A stretch of DNA of 48,929 nucleotides from an uncultured Pseudomonadota bacterium (lineage in GTDB: Bacteria; Myxococcota_A; UBA796; SXON01). Position 1 is the first letter of the stretch. Every line of letters starts with the position of its first letter. Shown here piece after piece: positions 1 through 8,154 of the stretch. The notes beneath the pieces were generated by a model. It searched no databases. It was given only the letters and a program-made list of their open reading frames with translations, and was not told the DNA's origin. Where the stretch lies: positions 1-48,929 of the forward strand of contig CAIXRH010000063.1 of assembly GCA_903921785.1 (NCBI GenBank), written 5' to 3'. The position numbers and the translations under genes were made by a program.

Positions 1-1209
1 GCCATGAAGGAGGGGGGGCGGGCGATGGTCCCCGCGATTCTCGCCTGGGCGTGGTTGGGGTGGGCCAACGCCTACTACGCGCTCTTCGGGGCGTTCATCC
101 TTCCGTTGGCGTGGTTTTCACAGCGAGATGTATCACTTGTGTCAGCGATGCGGCGGTACGTCGGGATCGCGCTCGGCGCCGCTGTGCTCACCTTGCCCGT
201 CTTGCTCGCGATCCGGACGAGCGTCGCCGCGCCGGACGCCCTGCTCCGTGAGGACAGTGCGCCGGGTTGGGACTGGGTATTTCTCCCAGCGAACGACCTC
301 GCGGGCTTCTTCGTAGGCGGCGATCACCTCTTCCCGGACTTCCGGTCAGGTGGGAACTTCGGCATCCGGCATGTCACGTATCTTGGGTGGGTCGCGATCC
401 TTTGCGCGCTTCCGGCGTGGCGACGCTGGTGGCGACCCGCGCTGCTGGCCGGGGTGCTCGCGCTCGGTCCGTCACTCCACTGGCGGGGCCAGCCGGTGCG
501 GGTGGCCGGGCAGGTGGTGCCGCTCCCCGCGGCGCTGCTCTACGTGCCCGGCTCGCCCTTCCGGGCGGTGCACCATCCGTATCGGCTCACCGTCTTGCCG
601 ATGCTGGTGCTCGCGGCCGCCGCCGCGGACTCGACGCGACGTCGCCCGAAGTTGGCGTTGGCGGCAGCGGCCTTCGTGCTGGCCGAGACCTTTGTGGTCT
701 CCCCGGGTCCATGGCCGATCGAGACCGCGTCCCTCTCGGGCGTAGCCCGCCTCTCGGGCGCTGGCGGGGTGTGGGACCTCCCGGTGGACTTCCGGCAGTC
801 GGACCGCCGGTGGATGGGTCTTCAGGCGGTGCACGGCCGGCCCATCCCGTACACCATCAACGTCTTCCTCCCGGCTTCGTGGCGTGAAAATGCCCTGTAT
901 CAGGCGACGATGGCGTGCTACGAGCATCCGGAGAAACACACCGTGGCTCGGGACGCACGTCCACCGTTGGCGGTGTGGTTGTTGCACGACTCTCCACAGA
1001 CGCTGTCGGAGGGAATCGAGCAGGTTCGGGGCTGGGGGATCGGCTTCGTGGTGCTCCACGGCGACGCGATGAAGCCGAAGGAGCTGCGGTGCCTGGCGCG
1101 GCTGATGGCGGAGACCGGCGCCGCCGAGGTGCCGCAGGCGGACCCGGAGCTGCGTGCGTTCGAGCTTCCCACGTCCATTTTGGGACAGGGGGGCTCCGCC
1201 CCCCCGTAA
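1..1209 (+). CDS. Polytopic membrane protein, 5'-truncated
   Basis: The frame is open from the first base of the window to a TAA stop, so the N-terminus is probably missing; an internal ATG lies at 4. The product has several long hydrophobic segments in its first half (around residues 10-35, 48-70, 128-155 and 195-230, counted from that ATG). A C-terminal part of about 150 residues is soluble and ends in a Gly/Pro-rich tail. The arrangement resembles GT-C-like membrane glycosyltransferases or YfhO-like proteins, in which a membrane domain precedes an extracytoplasmic region, but I see no diagnostic catalytic motif. It converges with the lipoprotein gene that follows. The assignment as an integral membrane protein is firm; the enzymatic role is a guess. 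Confidence 0.7.
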   Translation, partial: AMKEGGRAMVPAILAWAWLGWANAYYALFGAFILPLAWFSQRDVSLVSAMRRYVGIALGAAVLTLPVLLAIRTSVAAPDALLREDSAPGWDWVFLPANDLAGFFVGGDHLFPDFRSGGNFGIRHVTYLGWVAILCALPAWRRWWRPALLAGVLALGPSLHWRGQPVRVAGQVVPLPAALLYVPGSPFRAVHHPYRLTVLPMLVLAAAAADSTRRRPKLALAAAAFVLAETFVVSPGPWPIETASLSGVARLSGAGGVWDLPVDFRQSDRRWMGLQAVHGRPIPYTINVFLPASWRENALYQATMACYEHPEKHTVARDARPPLAVWLLHDSPQTLSEGIEQVRGWGIGFVVLHGDAMKPKELRCLARLMAETGAAEVPQADPELRAFELPTSILGQGGSAPP

Positions 1210-1256
1210 CGCCCCCCCGCGCGAGTGCCGTGCCGACGCCCTGCGCTCCACGGACG

Positions 1257-1907
1257 CTACGGCGTGACCACCATGCCGCTCGCCTGCAGCGCGGCCTCCA
1301 ATCCCTCGCGCTGCGCCAGCCAGGCGCCCGGTGCGGGTGCGTCGGCCGTGGCTGCGGCGTGGACCCAGTGCGCGTCGAGCGTCGCGTTGCTCCCCGAGAA
1401 GGTGTAGATCGAGAGCTTCGACCCGTCCACCACGCCGTCGAGGAGTTGGTACTTTCCGGTCACGTCGAGGGTGGAGGTGCCCTCGTCTTGCGGCGTCACG
1501 AGCAAGGTGAGCTGCTTCTTCCCCGGCCGGGCGGCCTTCACATCGGCGGGGGTTCGCGCGTAGCCCCAGTAGAGGCGGAGCCCCAGGTCGGAGAGGGACT
1601 TGCCCCCTGGGGGGGTGGTGTAGTCGTAGTAGAAGTCGAGCTTCCCCGCGTCGAGAACGATGCCCGCCTTGGCGACCTTCCCGCCGCCGGTGGTGATGTC
1701 CTCGACCTCCTTGCCGAGGTACTCCCGGATCGCGGTGACGCACGCGTCGACCGTCGGCGTCACCCCTTCCTTCTCGCCGCAGTCCACCGTGTTCGGCCAG
1801 GCGTTGTGCATGCGCTCGACCACATGCGCTTCGCCCGACTTCACGTCGAGCGTCAGGTGGGTGTCCGCGGCGTCGAAACAGCCGGACAGGAGCAGGAACG
1901 TCAGCAT
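1257..1907 (-). CDS. Putative lipoprotein, 216 aa
   Basis: The start chosen is the ATG at 1907, which follows a GGAGG ribosome-binding site and gives a very short lipoprotein signal, MLTFLLLSGC, with the lipobox cysteine at residue 10. An upstream in-frame start at 1943 would add twelve residues without improving the signal. The mature protein has two further cysteines (in TVDCGE and VDACVT) that could form a disulfide, and an alternating beta-rich pattern. I do not recognise the family. It was probably made as an envelope-anchored protein. A 99-bp gap separates it from the exported protein gene upstream on the same strand, so the two may be co-transcribed. Confidence 0.75.
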   Translation of the reverse strand: MLTFLLLSGCFDAADTHLTLDVKSGEAHVVERMHNAWPNTVDCGEKEGVTPTVDACVTAIREYLGKEVEDITTGGGKVAKAGIVLDAGKLDFYYDYTTPPGGKSLSDLGLRLYWGYARTPADVKAARPGKKQLTLLVTPQDEGTSTLDVTGKYQLLDGVVDGSKLSIYTFSGSNATLDAHWVHAAATADAPAPGAWLAQREGLEAALQASGMVVTP

Positions 1908-2006
1908 CAGACCTCCGAAGGTGCAGTATCCGCGCGGCGTCACGGATGTACGCCCGCGCCGTCTCCGAACGTCTCGAGTTTCGTGGCGCTGCGCGCGCGC
2001 CGCGCC

Positions 2007-2450
2007 CTACCCGCCCCAGCCCACCGAGATCGCCGCGTTTGGGCCGCCCGAGAGCCCGCCTTCGTCGGTGAACAAGGCGCCGCCGTACACCCGGAACAGG
2101 AACCCTGACGGGGCGGTGTACGCGTAGCCGGCGTAGGTGCCCACGTAGCCGCCGAGCGACTCCCCGTGCGTGGCCAACGTGAAGGGGTGGTTGGTGGGGT
2201 TCACCATCAGGTCCGCCGAGAGGAGCAGCGCGTGTTTCGGAGGGCGGTCGGTGGCCTGTCCGAGGAGCAGGCCGTCCACCTGCACGCCGACGCACGGGGA
2301 GAACAGCGTGAGGTCGGCCCGGAGCCCGACATCGAGCCGCGGCGTGGCCACCCAGCCGCCTTCGACGTGCACCAGCTCCGGCAGGCCGACGCCGCCGGTG
2401 ACGAAGCCGTGCATGGGGGCTGCGAGCGCGACGGGGAGCAGGATCAGCAT
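2007..2450 (-). CDS. Small exported protein, possible beta-barrel, 147 aa
   Basis: The protein begins with a short signal peptide (MLILLPVALA, likely cleaved before AP). The rest is rich in Gly, Leu, Tyr and Phe in alternating hydrophobic patterns and ends in a Gly-Trp-Gly-Gly tail, as in small outer-membrane beta-barrel or porin-like proteins. I do not recognise a named family. It lies divergent to the epimerase gene, with only 53 bp between the two start codons, so that gap must carry both promoters. It is followed on the same strand by a lipoprotein gene. Envelope localisation is likely; function is unknown. Confidence 0.6.
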   Translation of the reverse strand: MLILLPVALAAPMHGFVTGGVGLPELVHVEGGWVATPRLDVGLRADLTLFSPCVGVQVDGLLLGQATDRPPKHALLLSADLMVNPTNHPFTLATHGESLGGYVGTYAGYAYTAPSGFLFRVYGGALFTDEGGLSGGPNAAISVGWGG

Positions 2451-2480
2451 CCGGACCGGGTAACCGGAGCGCGCTCGCGA

Positions 2481-2486
2481 TACCTT
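2481..2486 (+). promoter_or_regulatory. Candidate -10 element for the epimerase gene
   Basis: TACCTT within GCGATACCTT lies 17 bp before the ATG at 2504, with the GGAGG ribosome-binding site between them. The same TACCTT or a close variant sits just upstream of several other starts in this window (7938, 32890, 24974). No convincing -35 hexamer is seen. Confidence 0.35.
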
Positions 2487-2503
2487 CCGTCGTCGGAGGG
2501 GCG

Positions 2504-3532
2504 ATGAACGTCCTTGTCGTCGGGGGCACGGGGTACATCGGCTCCCATGTGTGTCTGGACCTCGCCGGGCGGGGGCACCGGGTCACCTCCGTCGCCCGGC
2601 GCTCCGGGAGCACCGACCCCGCGCGGGCCGCGCAGCTCGAAGCCGCAGGGGTCGTCCTCCGCCACGCCGATCTCCTCCGTCGCGGCGCGCTCAACGAGCT
2701 CGACGGCGGCGAATTCGACGTGATCGTCCACGGGGTCTGCTCGTTCCTTGAGCCCGCTACGGGGGAGAGCCTCACCCTCCGCGCGGCCGAAGAGGTCGTG
2801 GCGTTGGCGAAACGCTGCCCGCGCCGGCCGCTGCTCGTCGACCTCTCCAGCAACCTGGTCTACACCCCGCCAGCCGAAGGGGTGCTACCAAACGAGGACC
2901 ACCCCTGCTCCCCGGAGACGGTGCACGGGCGCAACAAGCGGGCCGCGGAGGTGATGTTGCAGGAGTCCGGCCTGCCGTGGGTGCTCTTGCGGATCGGGCA
3001 GGTCTACGGCGGACCCGGCTCCAGCTTCGACTGGGTGATGGTCGATCCCATCCGCAAGCAGGAGTTCCCCGTGCCCTGCGCCGGGGAGAACCGCGTGGCC
3101 CTCGTGCACGTGGACGACGTGGCCCAAGCCGTGCGGCGGGTCATCGAGGGCCCCGTGCGAAACCGGGCGTTCAACATCGCGAGCGGCGACGTCGCGCTCA
3201 CCCTCGGGCAGGTCTTCGACGAGGTGGCCCGGGGGTTCAGGCTCCCGTCACCGCGGCGGCTCCCGCTGACGGGTGCCCTGGTCTTCGCCTGGTTCTCCGA
3301 GCACGGGGCCCGGCTCTTCGGTCGGGAGCCCAAGCTGGTCGTGGACATGATCCGGGTGCTCAGCGCCAACCGCTCGCTGGACATCGCGCGGGCGCGCGTC
3401 GAGCTCGGGTTCGAGCCGGCCTGGCCCGACACCCTGGCGGGGATCCGCGCGGCCTACGGGCCGGTCTTCACGGGGGAACGACCGGTTTTCAACCCTGGTG
3501 GGCGGCTCAGCGCGGCCATGGGGACGTCGTGA
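2504..3532 (+). CDS. NAD-dependent epimerase/dehydratase family protein (extended SDR)
   Basis: The N-terminus carries the Rossmann dinucleotide-binding motif GGTGYIG (residues 7-13), characteristic of extended short-chain dehydrogenases. Residues 115-145 contain the serine-rich strand DLSSNLVY, then HGRNKRAAE; the catalytic Tyr-x3-Lys is replaced here by an HGRNK-type sequence, so activity as a classical epimerase is uncertain. Later segments (VALVHVDDVAQA, RAFNIASGD) match the substrate-binding half of nucleotide-sugar epimerases and of chloroplast stem-loop-binding-type SDRs. The start has a strong GGAGG ribosome-binding site. The stop overlaps the GTG start of the next gene (GTGA), indicating translational coupling with the methyltransferase. 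The substrate is unknown. Confidence 0.85.
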   Translation: MNVLVVGGTGYIGSHVCLDLAGRGHRVTSVARRSGSTDPARAAQLEAAGVVLRHADLLRRGALNELDGGEFDVIVHGVCSFLEPATGESLTLRAAEEVVALAKRCPRRPLLVDLSSNLVYTPPAEGVLPNEDHPCSPETVHGRNKRAAEVMLQESGLPWVLLRIGQVYGGPGSSFDWVMVDPIRKQEFPVPCAGENRVALVHVDDVAQAVRRVIEGPVRNRAFNIASGDVALTLGQVFDEVARGFRLPSPRRLPLTGALVFAWFSEHGARLFGREPKLVVDMIRVLSANRSLDIARARVELGFEPAWPDTLAGIRAAYGPVFTGERPVFNPGGRLSAAMGTS

Positions 3533-4302
3533 GCGCCGAGTTCTGGCAGAGGTGGTCGGCATGGCGCCATGGGGAGCCGGGAAGCGGCACCTTCGCCGAC
3601 GTGATGCGGGTCTTGCGCGTGTACGAGAGCTTCGCCACGTTCGCCGCGGCGCAGGTGCCGGCGGAACGCTGGACGGTGCTCGACCTCGGCTGCGGCGCCG
3701 GGCAGATGGCCGGTCCGTTGGCCCGGGCGCTGACCGCGCGCGGCGGCTCGCTCGGGGAGTACATCGGCGTCGACTACGGGGACGCCGCCTTCCTCACCGC
3801 TCGTGTGGCTCGGGAGTTGGAGCGCGAGGGCGTGAACGGGCGATTCGTAGCCCATGATCTCGCGCGGGGTCTGCCAGCGATCAAGCTCGATGGTCCGTTG
3901 TTGGTCACCTCCTGCTGGGGCGTCACCTACCTCCCGTTGGGGAAGCTCGGGGGCGTCTTCGACGAGCTAGCGGCCGTCCGACCCGCCGCGGTGTGCGTGA
4001 ACCTCATCTCGGCGGGTAAATTCGACCGCCGCGTGCTCACCCGAAAGTTCCTCCTCGACGTCACGCCTCGGCAGGTCTGGGCGAGCGTTCGCGCCTTCGA
4101 CCCCGGACCCGTCCGCGACCTTTCGCTGGCGTTCAAGGCGCTGCCCCGCATGCGGGCGTTCGGGGATGAGCTGGCCGCGACGGTCCCGCTGATGCCGGTC
4201 GAGGACCTGTTGGGTCTCCTCGAACAAAGCGGACGCTCCCCTCACGCCATCGACCGTACTGCGCTCTGGGGCCAGACCGTCAACCTCGCGTTCTGTACGT
4301 GA
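3529..4302 (+). CDS. Class I SAM-dependent methyltransferase, 257 aa
   Basis: Near residue 48 the protein has VLDLGCGAGQMAGPLA, the glycine-rich motif I of class I methyltransferases, followed by the acidic strand YIGVDYGD (motif II) and a serine/tryptophan-containing strand LLVTSCWGVTYLP in the position of motif IV. The GTG at 3529 was chosen because it overlaps the previous stop in a GTGA junction; the frame remains open well upstream inside the epimerase gene, but that extension is a shadow. The pairing with an SDR protein suggests joint action on a small molecule such as a sugar or lipid precursor. Its substrate cannot be inferred. Confidence 0.85.
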   Translation: MSAEFWQRWSAWRHGEPGSGTFADVMRVLRVYESFATFAAAQVPAERWTVLDLGCGAGQMAGPLARALTARGGSLGEYIGVDYGDAAFLTARVARELEREGVNGRFVAHDLARGLPAIKLDGPLLVTSCWGVTYLPLGKLGGVFDELAAVRPAAVCVNLISAGKFDRRVLTRKFLLDVTPRQVWASVRAFDPGPVRDLSLAFKALPRMRAFGDELAATVPLMPVEDLLGLLEQSGRSPHAIDRTALWGQTVNLAFCT

Positions 4303-4514
4303 ATACGACACACGCTCGCGACCGCGCCCTGGCCGCGCAGACCGACCGAGACGTCGCCGAGACAAGGCGAAGTGCAAGCAGAACTTTCCGTGACGCAAGC
4401 CAACACGATGAGGCGAGCCGCCCGCGCGCGTTCGGCCTACATGTGGGGGCGTCGAGGCCGATGTCGGTCCTCGTCCGGCGCCGGTCCGACACCGGTACCC
4501 TGCTCGGAGTCCCC

Positions 4515-4820
4515 ATGATCCTTCGTACGCTCGTCCTCTCCGCCCTCTCCGCCTCCGTGGTGGGCGTTGCCCTCGCCGGCTCGCCGAGCACGCCCACGCC
4601 GCCGGCCAAGTCCGCGCCGCGCGTCGTCGCCGTCTCCCACGCCACGGGCGTGGTCAAGGCCTGGGACGCGGCCAACCACCAGCTGACGGTCACCGTCAAC
4701 GGCCACGACACATCCTACAACCTCGGCACCCTCAAGCTCGACCCCGCGGTGAAGGCCGGCTCCTCCGTCGACCTGACGTTCTCCGGTCCGACCGTCACCG
4801 GCGTCGCGATCCACCACTGA
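4515..4820 (+). CDS. Small secreted protein, 101 aa
   Basis: The start at 4515 gives a clear signal peptide (MILRTLVLSALSASVVGVALA followed by GSPS). The frame is open back to 4299, but the upstream part reads as Arg-rich non-signal sequence and is probably untranslated. The mature domain of about 70 residues (GVVKAWDAANHQLTVTVNG... VDLTFSGPTVTGVAI) looks like a small OB-fold-type domain of the DUF1344/DUF5666 kind found in periplasmic proteins. This match is by eye only. The 212 bp before it contain no other gene. It converges on the ferredoxin gene across a strong hairpin. Confidence 0.65.
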   Translation: MILRTLVLSALSASVVGVALAGSPSTPTPPAKSAPRVVAVSHATGVVKAWDAANHQLTVTVNGHDTSYNLGTLKLDPAVKAGSSVDLTFSGPTVTGVAIHH

Positions 4821-4834
4821 GGCAGCGCTCCCGT

Positions 4835-4888
4835 GTCGCCACGCCCGGGGCCCGGCCACCGATCAGGGCCGGGCTCCGGCGGGGCGAC
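4835..4888. terminator. Long GC-rich hairpin between convergent genes
   Basis: An inner stem pairs GCCCGGCC (4850-4857) with GGCCGGGC (4867-4874) around a 9-nt loop. An outer stem pairs GTCGCC (4835-4840) with GGCGAC (4883-4888), with nearly complementary bases between the stems. It lies between the stop at 4820 (+) and the ferredoxin stop at 4921 (-). There is no T-tract, so if it terminates, it does so by structure, or it protects the 3' ends of both transcripts. Confidence 0.5.
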
Positions 4889-4920
4889 AGGGCGGGGCGA
4901 GCGTCGCGGCCACGTCCGCC

Positions 4921-5142
4921 TCACTCTTCGCGGCCGACGGCCTCGACCGGGCAGCTCTCAAGGGCGAACTCGAAGAGCGACACATCGTCGACACGGTGCT
5001 CGCGGACAAATGCCTTGCGAGCGGCATCTCGCCCGAAGATCTCGGGTGATACATCCGTGCATGTATCGCAGCTGATGCAGCTGGTGTCCACGAACCACGG
5101 GCCGGGGACGTTCTGCGGGTGACGCTTCTGGGGGTCGGCCAT
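4921..5142 (-). CDS. Small [4Fe-4S] ferredoxin, 73 aa
   Basis: Residues 20-30 read DTSCISCDTCTD, a CxxCxxC set, and near residue 64 there is SCPVEA, the fourth Cys followed by Pro. This is the layout of a single-cluster [4Fe-4S] ferredoxin. The start at 5142 lies one base after the stop of the upstream radical SAM gene, so the two are almost certainly co-translated. Radical SAM enzymes need a one-electron donor to reduce their cluster, and a dedicated ferredoxin in the same operon fits that role. That partnership is inference from position. The protein is short, has no signal peptide, and is expected in the cytoplasm. Confidence 0.85.
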   Translation of the reverse strand: MADPQKRHPQNVPGPWFVDTSCISCDTCTDVSPEIFGRDAARKAFVREHRVDDVSLFEFALESCPVEAVGREE

Positions 5143-5143
5143 G

Positions 5144-6220
5144 TCAGCTCCGGGTGCCGTGTACCACGCGGGCGCTCTCGGGATGGGAGACGCTGCCGCC
5201 GCCCGGGGCGCGTTGGCCGTGGTCGTCGGGCTGTTCGTCGCTACGGAGCCCACGGCGGGCCAGGACCCGCTCGACCAGCTCGGGCTCCGGCTCACGGCGG
5301 AGCACCCGCCGCATCACGGCGACCGGGTCTCCGGCGACGGGTGCCAGCTCAGCCGGGTCATAGTGATAGTTCATGCTGTAGAGGCCGGCACACACCGGGT
5401 CGAGCGCGCAGGCGTCACATGCGGCGGCCTTGCCGTGAAGGAACTGCTTCTGGAGCACGAAGCCCTTGCGGTCCAGGAAGCGGATGCAGCGCTCCTCCTC
5501 CTTCACGATCTTCCGGGTCTCGGTTGAGCATTCGGCGAACTCGGACATGTAGCAGAGCGGGACGCGCTCCGCGCGGAACGTGCGTCCGGTGCTCGACAAG
5601 AACCGCATCGCCCGCCGCAGACTCAGCTCGAATTCGCCCAACCGCGGGATCACGTCGGGGTTGCGCTCGGCCCGGTTGAGGTTCGGGTCCATGTTGTTCC
5701 AGACGAAGTGACGCACATGCGGATGTTTCCGTACGATCCACTTCACCGTCTCGTCGAGGTGGTCGCTGTTGAAGGCGTTGATCACCGTGTTGATGTCCGC
5801 GGTGATGCCCAGCTCCGCGACGTGCCCGAGCGCGGCGTCGATGTGACCGTGGCTGCCGGGGGTCTGCGTGAGAAAATCGTGCACCACGGCGCGACTGGAG
5901 TGCAGGCTGAGATGTACGTGGGTGAGCCCCGCTTCGACCAGTTCGGCAAGGAACGTTCGCTCGGCGATCCGGTGGCCATTGGTGATCATCCGGATGAACA
6001 GCCCGCGCGCCTTCGCGTAGCGGACCGCCGGGAGGAGCAGGGGCGCGATGCTCGGCTCGCCGCCGGTGAGGATCACCCCGTCGTACCCGCGACCCACGAG
6101 GTCATCGACGAGCTCATGCATCTCGGCCTCGCCGAGGTCCACGCCGCTGGGCGGGTTGCTGCAGAACCGACAGGCCTGCTTACACTCGCGGGTGAGCTGG
6201 AGGTAGCCGAGGTTCGCCAT
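5144..6220 (-). CDS. Radical SAM protein with C-terminal Cys cluster, 358 aa (rSAM-B)
   Basis: C13-x3-C17-x2-C20 (CKQACRFC) binds the SAM-coordinating [4Fe-4S] cluster, and TGGEP at residues 52-56 is the GGE motif of the radical SAM barrel. The second half has Cys 223, 231 and 245 and the set C268-x2-C271-x5-C277, a SPASM-like auxiliary-cluster arrangement. The sequence LSLHSSRAVVHDFLTQTPGS is shared in form with four other radical SAM proteins in this window (LHG/S... D-x-LT... G). The ATG overlaps the stop of the upstream radical SAM gene (TGATG), and a ferredoxin follows one base after its stop. A peptide-modifying role is inferred from family type and context; the substrate is unknown. 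Confidence 0.88.
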   Translation of the reverse strand: MANLGYLQLTRECKQACRFCSNPPSGVDLGEAEMHELVDDLVGRGYDGVILTGGEPSIAPLLLPAVRYAKARGLFIRMITNGHRIAERTFLAELVEAGLTHVHLSLHSSRAVVHDFLTQTPGSHGHIDAALGHVAELGITADINTVINAFNSDHLDETVKWIVRKHPHVRHFVWNNMDPNLNRAERNPDVIPRLGEFELSLRRAMRFLSSTGRTFRAERVPLCYMSEFAECSTETRKIVKEEERCIRFLDRKGFVLQKQFLHGKAAACDACALDPVCAGLYSMNYHYDPAELAPVAGDPVAVMRRVLRREPEPELVERVLARRGLRSDEQPDDHGQRAPGGGSVSHPESARVVHGTRS

Positions 6221-7938
6221 CAGCTCCTCCGGCCCGCGTCGGTGTCGATGAACGGGACGGGGCCACCGGACGGGTTGGGGAACCGCGGCGGCGGGGGGAG
6301 GGGAGCCGCGCCGGATGCGAGGCGCTTGGCGGGGTCTCCTTCGGGCCAGGCTGCGAGCTGTGCCGAAGCATCGTCGGCCCAGGCGCCCGTCAGCGGTTGG
6401 AGCTGGGCGAACCCATGCGCGCGGAGCGATTGGAGGTGCTGCCCCTCACACACGTGGTCGACCTTGCAGCCGCGGCACCGGAGCGACTTCGCCCGGTAGT
6501 GTTCGGCGATGTACTCGTCCACGAACGCGTCGATCCGCCATCGGCCGTCCTCGTGGAACAGGGCGCTGTCCAGCCGAGCCGGCGCGGGTTCGAGACGCAT
6601 CCCCGGAGCGAGGCAGGCGGGGAGGTTCTCGACCCGGTGGCGCCCGCCGAGGGCCTCGAAGAACGCGCGCCAGTCGGGGTCGAGGCGCGCGGACTCGCTC
6701 GCCTTGGCGCGGGTGGGGGCGTGGAGCACGTGGCGGGCGGTCAGCACCTCGGGGTGGGCGAGGAGCCAGGTGCTGAGCTCCCGATCCAGGCGCACCTCGA
6801 TCTCCACGTCGGGGAGCGCCGCGGCGGCGACGAGTTCGTCTGGCGAGGAGACGACGACTCGGGAGCCGGCGGGAGGGGGGGAGCCGTCGAGCCCGGCCAC
6901 GGGGAGCCGCTGGGGACGGTCGAGGGGGAGTCGATGTTCCGTACCGATCCAGCGGACGCCGGGGGGCGCCGACGCGGCGAGGGCCGGCTGGTCCCCGACC
7001 GCGAACTCGTCGAAACCATTGGCTGACGCACGGGCGATGTGTCGGTCGAGCGCGGAGCAGAAGGGCTCGATGAAGCAGTGAGGACAGCGGTCCTTGTCGC
7101 GGCAGTCGATGGGCGTCCCCGCATCGAGGTATCGCCGGAACTGGACCCGGCGCCCGCCCACCTCGTCGAGCATCTTGTGCGGGTCCTGGATCAGCTCCTC
7201 CAGGCCCTCGAGGTGCTGCACGGGGAAGCGGTTGGTCCAGATGTGGAAGCCGGGGAGCCGGGCGAGGCGGAAGACGCGCCGCAGCGCCTCGGCGTGCTGG
7301 TCCACGTCGTAGAACAGCTCGGCGCGGTGGTCGAAGGCGACGCCCTGCGGGATGATGTGGAGCAGGTCGAATTCCCGCACGCCCACTCGCGAGCACAGCG
7401 CCACGATCGCCTCGAGGTGCTCCACGTTCTGGCGGTTGATGCACACGTCTACGTTCACGATCACCCGCCCGTCGCGGACCGCGCGCATCATCGCCCGCAT
7501 CAGGCTCTCGAAGCCCCGCTTCGTCCGGGTGAGCCGGTCGTGGAGCTCGGGGGTGTGGCCGTGAAGCGAGAAGGTGATCTCGTCGAGGCCCGCCTCGACC
7601 GCGGCGAGGAAGAAGTCTCGATCGGAGAGGCGTACGCCGTTGGTGACCGTCTGCACCCACCGGTAACCCTGCCCCTTCGCGTACCGGACCACGTCGTGGA
7701 ACCGGGGGTGGATGGTGGCCTCCCCTCCGCTGACGACCAGGCGCGTGGCGCCTTTCTCGTCGCGGCCGCGTCGCACTTCGGTGCAGATGTCTTCGAAGGC
7801 CATGAACCGGCCGTCCTGCGCCTCGGCGTCCAGGCAGAAGACACACTTGCTGTTGCACGCCGCGGTGAGGCGCACCCAGTGTTTCACCTCGTTGGCGACC
7901 TCTTCATGGTCGAGGGTGCGGGCGCGGGCGGAGTCCAT
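6220..7938 (-). CDS. Radical SAM protein with duplicated Cys-rich C-terminal half, 572 aa (rSAM-A)
   Basis: Residues 1-300 form a complete radical SAM/auxiliary-cluster enzyme: C28-x3-C32-x2-C35, SGGEA at 70-74, the paralog motif FSLHGHTPELHDRLT near 123-137, and Cys 279, 285, 288 and 294. Residues 300-572 have no CxxxCxxC but end in a second set (C442; C488-x2-C491-x5-C497) laid out exactly like the C-terminal cluster of the smaller paralogs. The second half therefore looks like a degenerate radical SAM unit fused behind a functional one. It is the first gene of a three-gene operon with rSAM-B and the ferredoxin. The start at 7938 is preceded closely by a TACCTT -10-like element and lacks a clear ribosome-binding site, so the mRNA may have a very short leader. 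Confidence 0.88.
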   Translation of the reverse strand: MDSARARTLDHEEVANEVKHWVRLTAACNSKCVFCLDAEAQDGRFMAFEDICTEVRRGRDEKGATRLVVSGGEATIHPRFHDVVRYAKGQGYRWVQTVTNGVRLSDRDFFLAAVEAGLDEITFSLHGHTPELHDRLTRTKRGFESLMRAMMRAVRDGRVIVNVDVCINRQNVEHLEAIVALCSRVGVREFDLLHIIPQGVAFDHRAELFYDVDQHAEALRRVFRLARLPGFHIWTNRFPVQHLEGLEELIQDPHKMLDEVGGRRVQFRRYLDAGTPIDCRDKDRCPHCFIEPFCSALDRHIARASANGFDEFAVGDQPALAASAPPGVRWIGTEHRLPLDRPQRLPVAGLDGSPPPAGSRVVVSSPDELVAAAALPDVEIEVRLDRELSTWLLAHPEVLTARHVLHAPTRAKASESARLDPDWRAFFEALGGRHRVENLPACLAPGMRLEPAPARLDSALFHEDGRWRIDAFVDEYIAEHYRAKSLRCRGCKVDHVCEGQHLQSLRAHGFAQLQPLTGAWADDASAQLAAWPEGDPAKRLASGAAPLPPPPRFPNPSGGPVPFIDTDAGRRS

Positions 7939-8154
7939 CGGCGCGAAGAAGGTAGCACGCGGCGTCCGCGCTGCGCCGGCCGCCCGGGGTTCCGGTGCGG
8001 CGGGTCACGAGCGGACCTTCGTTTCGATGGGGCTGCGCGTCCTCTCCGCAGTGGGTCCCGGTGCGGCTCTGCGCGGGATGGGCGCGTCGGCTCGGCTCAC
8101 GACGCGGCCGGCAGCTGCCGCCGGGCTACGCTATCGTCGCCCCGGAGCAACCCC
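7939..8154. promoter_or_regulatory. Divergent intergenic region (rSAM-A / BNR gene)
   Basis: This 216-bp gap separates divergently transcribed operons and must hold both promoters. On the minus strand, TACCTT (7949-7954) lies 10 bp before the rSAM-A ATG. On the plus strand, TACGCT lies about 22 bp before the ATG at 8155, with GGAG as ribosome-binding site. Neither has a convincing -35. Long frames across it belong to no recognisable protein. Confidence 0.4.

Noticed and set aside
472-2853. Very long open frame on the minus strand (793 codons)
   Set aside because: Arg/Pro/Gly-rich composition, overlaps four well-supported genes, no family resemblance: a shadow of high-GC coding.
2977-3528. 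Upstream extension of the methyltransferase
   Set aside because: Lies inside the epimerase gene; the GTGA overlap at 3529 explains the true start.
6446-7858. Long minus frame overlapping rSAM-A
   Set aside because: Arg/Pro-rich shadow in another frame of a clear radical SAM gene.
7039-8154. In-frame 5' extension of the BNR gene
   Set aside because: Runs antisense through rSAM-A; the ATG at 8155 with a ribosome-binding site starts the recognisable propeller.
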